NCBI GenBank assembly: GCA_016840245.1
Contig: JAEOST010000240.1
Span: 1-17,392 of the forward strand
Direction: 5' to 3'
DNA length: 17,392 nt
Origin: Candidatus Thorarchaeota archaeon
GTDB lineage: Archaea; Asgardarchaeota; Thorarchaeia; Thorarchaeales; Thorarchaeaceae
Of the stretch, positions 1 to 7,327 are shown in pieces; within the stretch, counting starts at the first letter, position 1, and every line of letters starts with the position of its first letter. Below the pieces are notes generated by a model that did not search any database, was not told where the DNA came from, and was given only the letters and a program-made list of their open reading frames with translations. The position numbers and the translations under genes are program-made.

Positions 1-1683
1 AAATACGGTATCAAATAGAGGAATCCGTACAGGGATAGGCATCTCTCTATACGATGCAGTGAATAAAGCCTCTCCTCGGGACATTACTCGAAACTCGTTT
101 TCAAAGCCAGTGATATTGACACTTGCGTTCTCAATACAGGCTCTAATCTCGCGTTCATTACCCAATCGAAGATTAATCTCAGTATTCATCTGACTCAAAA
201 TAACGTTGTCTAACACACTAACCTGCTGACTCACAACAAGTAGACCGATGTTGAACTTACGACCTTGTCGTGATATGTCCTTGAAGACTGATTGACCACG
301 CATGAGTTCAGGATTGAGGATTGATGGAGCCTCTTCAACGGTGATTTGAATGACTGGTAGTTGTCGTGGATCCATCACACCGCTATCATTTGAGACACCA
401 CCCTTACCATAGAAGGATTTGGCTTTCGCTTTTACACGATGGAAGAAGGGATTAGGTAATCTCATCTGACCTTGTCGATCGAAGTCACCCAGATTGCCAC
501 TGCTCTTCAATGCCCTACGCATATCAGACACAGTTCTTGTAACGACTGTAGTTAGGAGGAATTGTTCAACGTCACTCATCAGACTAGTGTTTACGACGAG
601 AACACGACCAGTTTCCATAGCTACAAAAATATCGTCAAGTACAGAGGAGCCAGATCGTTCAAAGATTGCAGACCGTTCTAGGAATCGCAGTCGTCGTTGT
701 ACTGCACGAAGTGTTCCTTGAGGTGTGCCATCCGGATCGTCGTCCAAGTCCATAATCGCTCCAATCCAGTTCTCATGAGCTTGATTGAATTGCGCATCAA
801 TGAAAGCAGACATCTGGGGAGAAAAGTCCATGATTGAATACAAATCGCGTGGTCGAATATCCTCCCACAGAATTCGGATTCCCTTTGCATATCTCTGAAT
901 CTCTCTTGGGGCTGCGGTTGGATGCGTGGTGAGGTAATAGAAATCCCCAATGACATCAGTACGTGTCTTAGCATCCATAGCTTCTATGATATGCTGGATT
1001 CCAAAATTATCAACCCCCTTAGCAAACTCGTCATGTGGGTCGATACAGAACGCAGACACCTTGGTATCAGATTCTAAGTGTGTGTCGATTATTGCCTTAA
1101 TCCAGACCATCATCAGGTTGCTTTTACCAGCACCTGTCGAGCCGAATATACCAACATGCATGGGCAAGAATTTAGCTGGCATCTTCACTGGTACGTCCAA
1201 GGTTTTTTCTCCAATTTGTAGGTCACCAATGTATACCTCTCCATCAGTCTGGGAGGCAAGCATCTGACGAGCTTGTTCATCGGTTTTACCACGGACAGGA
1301 CGATACACATCAGCAAGATGATCTGGGAGGCGTCTTGGTGATTTGAATTTCCATGCATCACCCTCTAATTCCGCATAACCTAACATCTTTCCGTCAACTG
1401 AGAGTAACATGTTTCTTTCAATACCAGATAGATACGCATCACCTTCCACCATCAGCGTACCAGCGACTCGCGACATATCATCAACCTGTCGTAAGTAGTT
1501 CTGGAGACCTAGTACTCGGAAGAAGAAGACCCGCTCGTGTCCATCTCGTTGAGAGTAAATCATGAATATCTCACCGACACTGATGTCTCGATTATTACCC
1601 ATAATCCCCAGCATTGTCTGATTTCCTACGCCGACTTTACCATATAGTTCGCCTAATGCATCTCGATCTACTACCATTCTCAT
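1..1683 (-). CDS. herA: HerA bipolar DNA helicase/translocase (C-terminus beyond window edge)
   Basis: HerA is a hexameric FtsK/VirB4-like ATPase that works with the nuclease NurA (and Mre11-Rad50) in resecting DNA ends for recombination. The minus-strand frame is open from ATG at 1683 to the left edge, giving 561 codons without a stop. An N-terminal HAS-barrel-like region precedes the Walker A motif GSTGAGKS at about residues 181-188. A Walker B-like strand, LPVIQITVEEAPSILN, lies near residue 450, followed by the family's SRQGRKFNIGLLVVSQ block and a PVRIPLF end close to the usual C-terminus, so only a short tail should be missing. The start has GGAGAC just upstream and lies 11 bases after the nurA stop, so the two are one operon. 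The family call is from recognised motifs; the Walker B acidic pair reads EE rather than the common DE. Confidence 0.93.
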   Translation of the reverse strand, partial: MRMVVDRDALGELYGKVGVGNQTMLGIMGNNRDISVGEIFMIYSQRDGHERVFFFRVLGLQNYLRQVDDMSRVAGTLMVEGDAYLSGIERNMLLSVDGKMLGYAELEGDAWKFKSPRRLPDHLADVYRPVRGKTDEQARQMLASQTDGEVYIGDLQIGEKTLDVPVKMPAKFLPMHVGIFGSTGAGKSNLMMVWIKAIIDTHLESDTKVSAFCIDPHDEFAKGVDNFGIQHIIEAMDAKTRTDVIGDFYYLTTHPTAAPREIQRYAKGIRILWEDIRPRDLYSIMDFSPQMSAFIDAQFNQAHENWIGAIMDLDDDPDGTPQGTLRAVQRRLRFLERSAIFERSGSSVLDDIFVAMETGRVLVVNTSLMSDVEQFLLTTVVTRTVSDMRRALKSSGNLGDFDRQGQMRLPNPFFHRVKAKAKSFYGKGGVSNDSGVMDPRQLPVIQITVEEAPSILNPELMRGQSVFKDISRQGRKFNIGLLVVSQQVSVLDNVILSQMNTEINLRLGNEREIRACIENASVNITGFENEFRVMSRGEALFTASYREMPIPVRIPLFDTVF

Positions 1684-1694
1684 TGTCTCCTTAA

Positions 1695-2987
1695 TTATAG
1701 ATTATAATCAGCTCTCAGTGGGTCAGTCTTCCTATCCTCAAGACCCATTTGAGTCTGCACATCACGTGCGATTTCCCTAATCAGTCGAAGGTCCTCATAA
1801 CTCATCTTACATCCCTCGTGAGCAAGAGCTAGTGATACAGGATAACCATACCAACGAGCGTCACGTGACATGAACTCCAAGTCCCTGAAAAGTGCTTTCT
1901 CGTTCTCCCGGGTTGAAATTGGATCATCCTTCACAAACACATTCTCTAGCCACCAAACTCTATCAAAGTCAATCCGCGAGGGGCGATTATCCCGTGAAAA
2001 GCTGTATAGATAGGGTACTGCCAATCTTGGAGGGATATAGGTTCGGTCTTCATAGATATGAAGGCCTCCCTCTGGATCGTCCTTGCAGGGTAAGTGACAG
2101 AACCATTTAGTACCAGAGCCAAAGACATCCTGTGCCATTTTGGCAATCTTGTGCGCAAATGGAATTGTATGATTCTTGCTAACGGCACAGAGAATGACCT
2201 CTTCTTTTCGCGCCAAAGATGCTAATTCTCGAAGCATGAATCCACTTGGCATTGATGGGTACTGTCTTACAAAGTGCATGAAGACAGACATTGCACCATC
2301 AAGAAGTAGATATTTGGGTCTGAGCCCGCTTGAAAGTACATTTCGCGCTGCTGCGTATTCTGAAACCTTCCGAAGTTCATCATGCACCACGGGATTTGTG
2401 AGAATCTGTTCACGTGAGATTAATGATGCCATGTCATTGAATTTCATAGCATACTTAGCATACTCACTCCCAGAGAGGTCAGTAATTGAAGAAATACGCC
2501 CAGCAGTATGATCATGAAAGAAAGGTAGGATTAGAGAGGGAATGTCTTTCTCAGGGTAGATGTATGCTAGGGACTCAGCCATCTTATGCTTGGCATCTCC
2601 ACGTACACCAGAATGCCAGTGTGCATCCAAATGTGGCTGTGAACCAACATGTGATTCAAGTGAGTCACGTTCCATAGGAGCAAAAGGACAGTCAGCATCA
2701 GTGTTAGTGCTCAGGACCACGGTAGCAGTACTGAAGAGATGGACACGAATATCATCAAGCATCATCAAGTTATCAGTGCCAGATCCATCGACAGCCGCTA
2801 TCAAGAAGTCATCATCGAGAACAACATCAGCGGGATAGGGTTCAATGGTATCCAGAAGCTTCTCCTTGATTCGAGCTTCATCCTTTGCAAACTCCTCCTC
2901 ATCTCTTTTATCCTGCTGATTCTGAATGTCAGTAAAGACAAGTTTGAGCATCTCTCTGAATTTCTCGGTGAATATCTTTTCTAACAT
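1695..2987 (-). CDS. nurA: NurA-domain 5'-3' nuclease
   Basis: NurA is the nuclease partner of HerA; together they degrade the 5' strand at DNA ends to make 3' overhangs. The 430-residue protein has the first catalytic block AAVDGSG (Asp67) after a charged helical N-terminus, and the second block YLLLDGAMS (Asp230) in the middle, followed by an AVSKNH segment typical of the fold. Length is in the range of archaeal NurA proteins. ATG at 2987 is preceded by GAGGGG about five bases away, which supports this start. It is the first gene of the nurA-herA unit, with a probable TATA element near 3052-3060. Mre11 and Rad50, often adjacent in archaea, are not in the window and may lie past the left edge. 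Function is inferred from family and gene order. Confidence 0.9.
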   Translation of the reverse strand: MLEKIFTEKFREMLKLVFTDIQNQQDKRDEEEFAKDEARIKEKLLDTIEPYPADVVLDDDFLIAAVDGSGTDNLMMLDDIRVHLFSTATVVLSTNTDADCPFAPMERDSLESHVGSQPHLDAHWHSGVRGDAKHKMAESLAYIYPEKDIPSLILPFFHDHTAGRISSITDLSGSEYAKYAMKFNDMASLISREQILTNPVVHDELRKVSEYAAARNVLSSGLRPKYLLLDGAMSVFMHFVRQYPSMPSGFMLRELASLARKEEVILCAVSKNHTIPFAHKIAKMAQDVFGSGTKWFCHLPCKDDPEGGLHIYEDRTYIPPRLAVPYLYSFSRDNRPSRIDFDRVWWLENVFVKDDPISTRENEKALFRDLEFMSRDARWYGYPVSLALAHEGCKMSYEDLRLIREIARDVQTQMGLEDRKTDPLRADYNL

Positions 2988-3230
2988 AGTACCCCTCTCA
3001 ATATGAGTGGTGGGAGCTCGGTGAAGACCTTACACATTATTCATATACCAGTAATAAAAAGATAGCACTCGGATTCAACGAGATTCTGCTCTAGAAGTGT
3101 CTTTGGGTCCATTTTTTGTAGTTTTTTGAGACAGGCCGGAGATTTGTTTTTAAGAAACCAAATCAACGATTGAATTACCGCAGGTATTCCTGGTATTCGG
3201 TGACCGTCCAGGATATTCGGAAGTGGTTGA
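2988..3230. promoter_or_regulatory. Divergent promoter region between nurA and the MBL-like gene
   Basis: This 243-base gap lies between divergent genes. On the minus strand TTTTTATTAC (3052-3060) is a candidate TATA box about 65 bases before the nurA ATG. On the plus strand TTTTTAAG near 3148-3156 is a candidate for the MBL-like gene. Close to that gene's TTG, the arms TCCTGG (3188-3193) and CCAGGA (3208-3213) enclose a smaller dyad CGGTGACCG (3198-3206), which could form a hairpin in DNA or leader RNA. Promoter calls rest on sequence resemblance only. A 65-codon minus-strand ORF here has no recognisable features and no convincing ribosome site. Confidence 0.4.
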
Positions 3231-3926
3231 TTGCTCAAGATAACTTACTTCGGCCGAACAACATTTGCCTTAGAGTCAAAGGACACATCAGTTCTCATAA
3301 ACCCAGGAAGTTGGGATGGAGAGACTGTTGTACCAGATGACTATGATGTCAGAGTCATTGTTACTACTCATCACATGAGTGATGCGGTAGGCAATGCAAC
3401 CACAATAGCCGAAGGTTCCAAGGCATGGATTCTTGGAAATGAGAAAGCTATCGAGAGAGCGAAATCGGAGGGTGGTAAGCCCTGGTTGCTCCATGTTCTC
3501 AAATCAGAGGAGACCTATGAGATTCCAGGATTGAAACTGACTCCATTTGCACTTCATAGGAAAGATCCAGAAACTAGTGAAAGAGTCGAAAATATGGGAC
3601 TCCATATTGAGATGGCAAACATGAAGATTGCCTATCTTGGTGACACAATTGTACGTGGACCGTTCGGCAAACTAGAAACGGACATACTTATCGCACCTGT
3701 ATCTGGGGGAGATGTTTTCCCGGTCAAGGATGCAGTGAGCCTGTGCATAGATGCAAGTCCTCGAATCGGTATTCCCTGTCGAATCACAGAACCGGAGCAA
3801 GCAACCAAATTTGCGAAGTATCTAGACCAATTCAGCAAGACAACAACCCCAGTGATTATGGAAGAGAACCAAATTCTAGAGGTTGAATGGGCTGCTGGAA
3901 ACGAGTTTACATACACGATTTCCTAA
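3231..3926 (+). CDS. Metallo-beta-lactamase-fold protein (UPF0173/UlaG-like) with degenerate metal site
   Basis: The 231-residue protein follows the small MBL-fold hydrolase pattern: an opening strand LKITYFGRTTFALES, an INPG turn, VIVTTHHMSDAVGNA where family members have THxHxDH, an ALH segment (His109), and AYLGDT (Asp138). The metal site is incomplete. His47 and Asp51 remain, but the second and third histidines of the motif are Met49 and Ala52, and the later PxHY block reads PCRI. It is therefore either a binding or structural relative of the hydrolases or has a reduced metal site. TTG at 3231 is chosen because a stop codon immediately precedes it in frame and the fold's first strand begins right there; the ribosome site is weak. 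The next gene starts 35 bases after the stop on the same strand. Substrate unknown. Confidence 0.72.
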   Translation: MLKITYFGRTTFALESKDTSVLINPGSWDGETVVPDDYDVRVIVTTHHMSDAVGNATTIAEGSKAWILGNEKAIERAKSEGGKPWLLHVLKSEETYEIPGLKLTPFALHRKDPETSERVENMGLHIEMANMKIAYLGDTIVRGPFGKLETDILIAPVSGGDVFPVKDAVSLCIDASPRIGIPCRITEPEQATKFAKYLDQFSKTTTPVIMEENQILEVEWAAGNEFTYTIS

Positions 3927-3961
3927 TATTGAGAGTCATCGTTGCGGAATACGTACCCCAA

Positions 3962-5773
3962 ATGAGAAGTCAAGATAAGTTGGTGAGCCAGTTGAGCGAA
4001 AGTAAAAAGGTCATTATCGATATCGAAGAGACCGAGAAAACTGTGATAGGTGAGCTGAGCGAGTTAGAACGCATTGAAACTACAGGAGTTCTGAGTGTCA
4101 ACAATGTGTCTGAACAGAGTCGAATCTGGAGTGTAAGAGTACTCCTAGGTGACTCAAGACAAGCCACTAACATACCAGAAGAGAGCCTTCCTGCAGGGGA
4201 AGTGGATACGGGTAGTAAATGGGAAACTGACTATGACGTGACAGTTTCAGCCCCAATTCTGACTCTCACAGAGGTTTTCGATACATGCAGTACAGAAGCC
4301 TCCGAAGACCCACATTGGGCATATGCCTTTGGCAAAGCCAACCCTGTAAAGATTACAATTCGGGTTAAGAACGAAGCTGAAGGCCAAGTAGACAATATAA
4401 TCCTAAACAAGACGATCCCTCCAGAGCTCTCCAATGTAATGGTAGATAGTACATCCTCAGGGGTTGCGGAGTATGATGAGGGAACCAAACAAGTTGTTTG
4501 GAAAGACTTCTTGGTCTATCCAGGGGAAGAATCCATTCTTGTCTTGACTGCAACTGGACAAGTTGAAGAGGTCGATTCAAAGAATGCTGGAGAAGTTGTC
4601 GTGTCGTACAGAGGTGAAGGAATACAGAGGTCCTCACTGAATCCAGACATGACCGCCCTGACAGAGTTCCTCACTGGTATAGAAACTGCTGAAACTGAGC
4701 CGAATCAATGGGAATGCACATTGGAATGTTCCAATGAGAGCGACCTTATGATTCGATTAGACAAGGCAGATGTATATCTAGTACCTGAAGCTGGTGGCGA
4801 GAAACAGAAGATGATTGATGAATCACCATCCGTTGAACTAGCACCAGGTCAAGAATGGACTACATCATTTCAGATTGAGAGTAAATCACCACCAAAGTGT
4901 ACACAAGAGGTCACCTACACACCTATGAGGGACGTAACAAAGAGAGTCCTTGGAACCGTTGAGAAGGTCCCACAGACAATACCGGTCTATAAGATTGACT
5001 ACTCAAAGATCTTCGATCCACCACAAGTGGCTAGTTCTGACAAAACTCCAGTTGAAGTCACACTTGATATCACAAATAGTGGATCAGCCAAACTCAACGA
5101 ACTGATAATCAAAGACAACCTCCCAGATGATGTAATGCCCCCTAAGAAAGAGCACATCAGCATATGGATTAGAGATACAGATTACACTGGAGACTTTGGT
5201 TTCATTGTCGATCCCGATGATCAGGATCCTGAAAAACCACACACACTCACGTTCACATTGACTGATCTGAAAGATACAGTGGGTGAGCTTAAACCAGGTG
5301 AGCGTATAAAGATAAACTATGCAATCATGGCTTGGAGAAGCAGACCTGAGAAGGAGTATCCATCTCCAATTCACTGCTCAGCAAACATCTCTCCACCGGG
5401 ACTACCCACTGAGGTCGCAAGTAGTCCAGATGGGCACAAAATTGGTATTATCTACAAGAAGAGACGTATTTCTGTGAAGAAGGCTATCAATAGAGGGTCT
5501 TCACCAGGTGAGTACTCAGTGATGATTGTAGTCGAAAATAAGGGTGAAGTTACTGTGGAGAATGTTGTAGTCACCGACTGGATTCCAGATGGATTCGACT
5601 ATGTGGCAACAGAACCCATGGAGGAAGAACCCGCGCTCAAACCAGTTGATGATGGTATGAGCCTAGTCTGGACCTGGACTCGGATGAATCCTGGTGACAG
5701 AAAGAAAATCACTGTCAAAGTACAGGGTGAAGGCGAGTACGAACGCCGTGAACCAGAAGTCACTTCTGATTAG
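3962..5773 (+). CDS. Multi-repeat DUF11/CARDB-like beta-sandwich protein without signal peptide
   Basis: A 603-residue acidic protein. After about 40 helical residues rich in E, K and S (a possible short coiled coil) come roughly five immunoglobulin-like repeats. Recurring elements are VKITIRVKNEAEGQVDNIILNKTIP, VEVTLDITNSGSAKLNELIIKDNLP and VMIVVENKGEVTVENVVVTDWIP, each followed by a PGE or PGD turn; these resemble DUF11 or CARDB repeats. Such repeats usually occur in exported surface proteins, but here there is no signal peptide, transmembrane helix or anchor, so a cytoplasmic or partner-bound role is likely. The frame is open back to 3887, but ATG at 3962 avoids overlap with the upstream MBL-like gene. 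Together they look like a two-gene unit ending at the hairpin at 5791-5809. No specific function can be named. Confidence 0.75.
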   Translation: MRSQDKLVSQLSESKKVIIDIEETEKTVIGELSELERIETTGVLSVNNVSEQSRIWSVRVLLGDSRQATNIPEESLPAGEVDTGSKWETDYDVTVSAPILTLTEVFDTCSTEASEDPHWAYAFGKANPVKITIRVKNEAEGQVDNIILNKTIPPELSNVMVDSTSSGVAEYDEGTKQVVWKDFLVYPGEESILVLTATGQVEEVDSKNAGEVVVSYRGEGIQRSSLNPDMTALTEFLTGIETAETEPNQWECTLECSNESDLMIRLDKADVYLVPEAGGEKQKMIDESPSVELAPGQEWTTSFQIESKSPPKCTQEVTYTPMRDVTKRVLGTVEKVPQTIPVYKIDYSKIFDPPQVASSDKTPVEVTLDITNSGSAKLNELIIKDNLPDDVMPPKKEHISIWIRDTDYTGDFGFIVDPDDQDPEKPHTLTFTLTDLKDTVGELKPGERIKINYAIMAWRSRPEKEYPSPIHCSANISPPGLPTEVASSPDGHKIGIIYKKRRISVKKAINRGSSPGEYSVMIVVENKGEVTVENVVVTDWIPDGFDYVATEPMEEEPALKPVDDGMSLVWTWTRMNPGDRKKITVKVQGEGEYERREPEVTSD

Positions 5774-5790
5774 TTACTATAGGAAATACT

Positions 5791-5809
5791 TGAGGGGGTC
5801 ACCCCCTCA
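5791..5809. terminator. Bidirectional hairpin terminator between convergent genes
   Basis: TGAGGGGGTCACCCCCTCA has two perfect nine-base arms around one central base. On the plus strand it is followed by TTTCTATTATTTTTC. It sits 17 bases after the DUF11-like gene's stop and 7 bases before the stop of the convergent minus-strand gene, so it can serve both. Archaea also terminate at U-tracts without hairpins, so the role of the stem is inferred. Confidence 0.65.
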
Positions 5810-5816
5810 GTTTCTA

Positions 5817-6170
5817 TTATTTTTCTTGTTCAACTTCATCTTCTAATGCCTTGAGTTCTTTCCTGGTTGCTTCTAATTCTGCATCAATATCCTCAAGGGG
5901 TACATAGACATCTTCATCATCTGCGTGATGTGTATCGAGAGTATACATGACTTTGAAGCCTGATAGTGCTGCATGAAGTGCATTTGCTATATCGAGAATT
6001 GCATTGCTAAGGTCGGACTCGCTCATCTCATCCATCTCATGTTCATAAACAAAATCATATGCTCCACGTACTGGAGTAAAACCCAGCTCTGTCAGTTTTG
6101 TAATAACAACTGATGGAGATGCTCCTTCACTATAGAACCAGACTTGGACTCTCGTTACAAATGTAGACAC
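5817..6170 (-). CDS. Small conserved-looking protein with acidic coiled-coil tail, function unknown
   Basis: A 117-residue protein I cannot assign. The first 60 residues alternate strands and a helix (TRVQVWFYSEG, SPSVVITKLTELGF, AYDFVYEHE), consistent with a small alpha/beta domain. The middle forms an amphipathic helix (LSNAILDIANALHAAL) and a strand (KVMYTLDTHH). The last 30 residues are a charged heptad-like coiled coil (DIDAELEATRKELKALEDEVEQ). The start is GTG at 6170, supported by GGAGGT nine bases upstream. It follows raSEA on the same strand after 56 bases and may be the last gene of the helicase-arcS-raSEA run. An AT-rich GGATTAAAGG at about 6210-6219 could give it a separate promoter. 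No catalytic motif is visible. Confidence 0.7.
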   Translation of the reverse strand: MSTFVTRVQVWFYSEGASPSVVITKLTELGFTPVRGAYDFVYEHEMDEMSESDLSNAILDIANALHAALSGFKVMYTLDTHHADDEDVYVPLEDIDAELEATRKELKALEDEVEQEK

Positions 6171-6226
6171 TGTTGCGAACCTCCGAATTACAAGGGACCC
6201 GCGGTTGGTTTCCTTTAATCCTTTTC

Positions 6227-7327
6227 TTAATACTCCTTATTGAAATAACGGTGTATCATGAGGGAGATATCTTCATGGTTGAGAATATGTTGCCATGTCT
6301 TTTTACATCCACAGTCAGGTGATGTTAAATCAGATACATCCTGTGATAGAGAGAATTTTCGAATGGATTGTACGATGACTTCATCACACGTTCCACAGTT
6401 GTGAGTACCTCTGACCTTTCCAGCAGCTACAGGATCACATACAATGTTGACTGATTCGCCCACAGCCTTCTTAGCCTCTCTTAGTACTTCGATGACAGTC
6501 CATAACCAGGGGGGTCTATACAAACCACGAGACCAGAGCTGTTCTACAAGTGTGGATTTCTGAACATTCACCGGATTCATGGAAACAGTTGTGACACCCA
6601 TCTCTATTGAATCCCGGATAGTCTGCATGGAGTCCATAAGAGCATCACGTTCAGTCAGAAATGGAGGTTTCAGTAGAACATAAGCACGGGTTCCAACATT
6701 ATACTTCTGAGCGATATCCACTGCATTCTTGAAGTCCTCAGTTGAGAATCCCTTGTTTATGCAGATATTGCGAATCCAGTCACTACTGCTCTCCAGACCG
6801 ATACCCATCTCAATATGGCGGTCTCCAAGTAGTTTTCGAATCTCTGAGATGTTTTCATCGGTGATGAATTCAGGTCGGGACTCAATGACAACTTCACGAA
6901 CATGAGTATTCTTTGCAATCGAAGCAATGATGTCTACACGTGTTTCATGAGGAACTTCGTCAGTATCCAGAAAACTCCCACTTGTGTATATCTTGATAGA
7001 TAAAGCGTGTTCGATATCCTTGACCTCGTTCATTGCATTGTTGAATTGGTTGAGAAGCTCCTCTGAGGACACAGGATCCGAACTACCATCCAAGAGGTAA
7101 CTGCACATTGTGCATCCACCAGACTCACCAAGAGCATGAGAGCATCCGATAGTACCAAGAACGATAGCCAGGGCAGTACCAGTTTCATTTCCAACACGAG
7201 CAGCAGAGGTCCATTTTCCTGCGGGCCTGTTTGGGTCACGTCTATGGCGTCTAGAAAGTGACCGACCTCTTGCACGGGCGGCGGAATCCAAGATTAATTC
7301 CTGAATTGTTGATAGTATATCACTCAT
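6227..7327 (-). CDS. raSEA: Archaeosine biosynthesis radical SAM enzyme RaSEA
   Basis: RaSEA is the radical S-adenosylmethionine lyase that cleaves the lysine adduct which ArcS puts on preQ0 at position 15 of tRNA, leaving the formamidine of archaeosine (G+). In this 366-residue protein the cluster-binding cysteines are in IGCSHALGESGGCTMCSY, spaced C62-x9-C72-x2-C75 as in Elp3-like radical SAM proteins. The basic N-terminus (RGRSLSRRHRRDPNRPAGKW) suits RNA binding. C-terminal cysteines in HNCGTCD and SPDCGCKKTW look like a zinc site. ATG at 7327 overlaps the arcS stop by four bases (ATGA) and has GGGGGGA just upstream, so the two are translationally coupled. The identification rests on motif pattern plus adjacency to arcS and is strong. 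Confidence 0.92.
   Translation of the reverse strand: MSDILSTIQELILDSAARARGRSLSRRHRRDPNRPAGKWTSAARVGNETGTALAIVLGTIGCSHALGESGGCTMCSYLLDGSSDPVSSEELLNQFNNAMNEVKDIEHALSIKIYTSGSFLDTDEVPHETRVDIIASIAKNTHVREVVIESRPEFITDENISEIRKLLGDRHIEMGIGLESSSDWIRNICINKGFSTEDFKNAVDIAQKYNVGTRAYVLLKPPFLTERDALMDSMQTIRDSIEMGVTTVSMNPVNVQKSTLVEQLWSRGLYRPPWLWTVIEVLREAKKAVGESVNIVCDPVAAGKVRGTHNCGTCDEVIVQSIRKFSLSQDVSDLTSPDCGCKKTWQHILNHEDISLMIHRYFNKEY

Noticed and set aside
678..1565. Several plus- and minus-strand ORFs of 70-105 residues over herA
   Set aside because: They are shadows of the continuous 561-codon HerA frame, which carries all family motifs.
3041..3238. Minus-strand 65-residue ORF in the nurA/MBL intergenic region
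   Set aside because: No recognisable motif, and it overlaps the candidate promoters and dyad; it looks like chance.
3887..3961. Upstream extension of the DUF11-like protein start to 3887
   Set aside because: It would overlap the end of the MBL-like gene and adds a short stretch with no signal-peptide character; ATG at 3962 is simpler.
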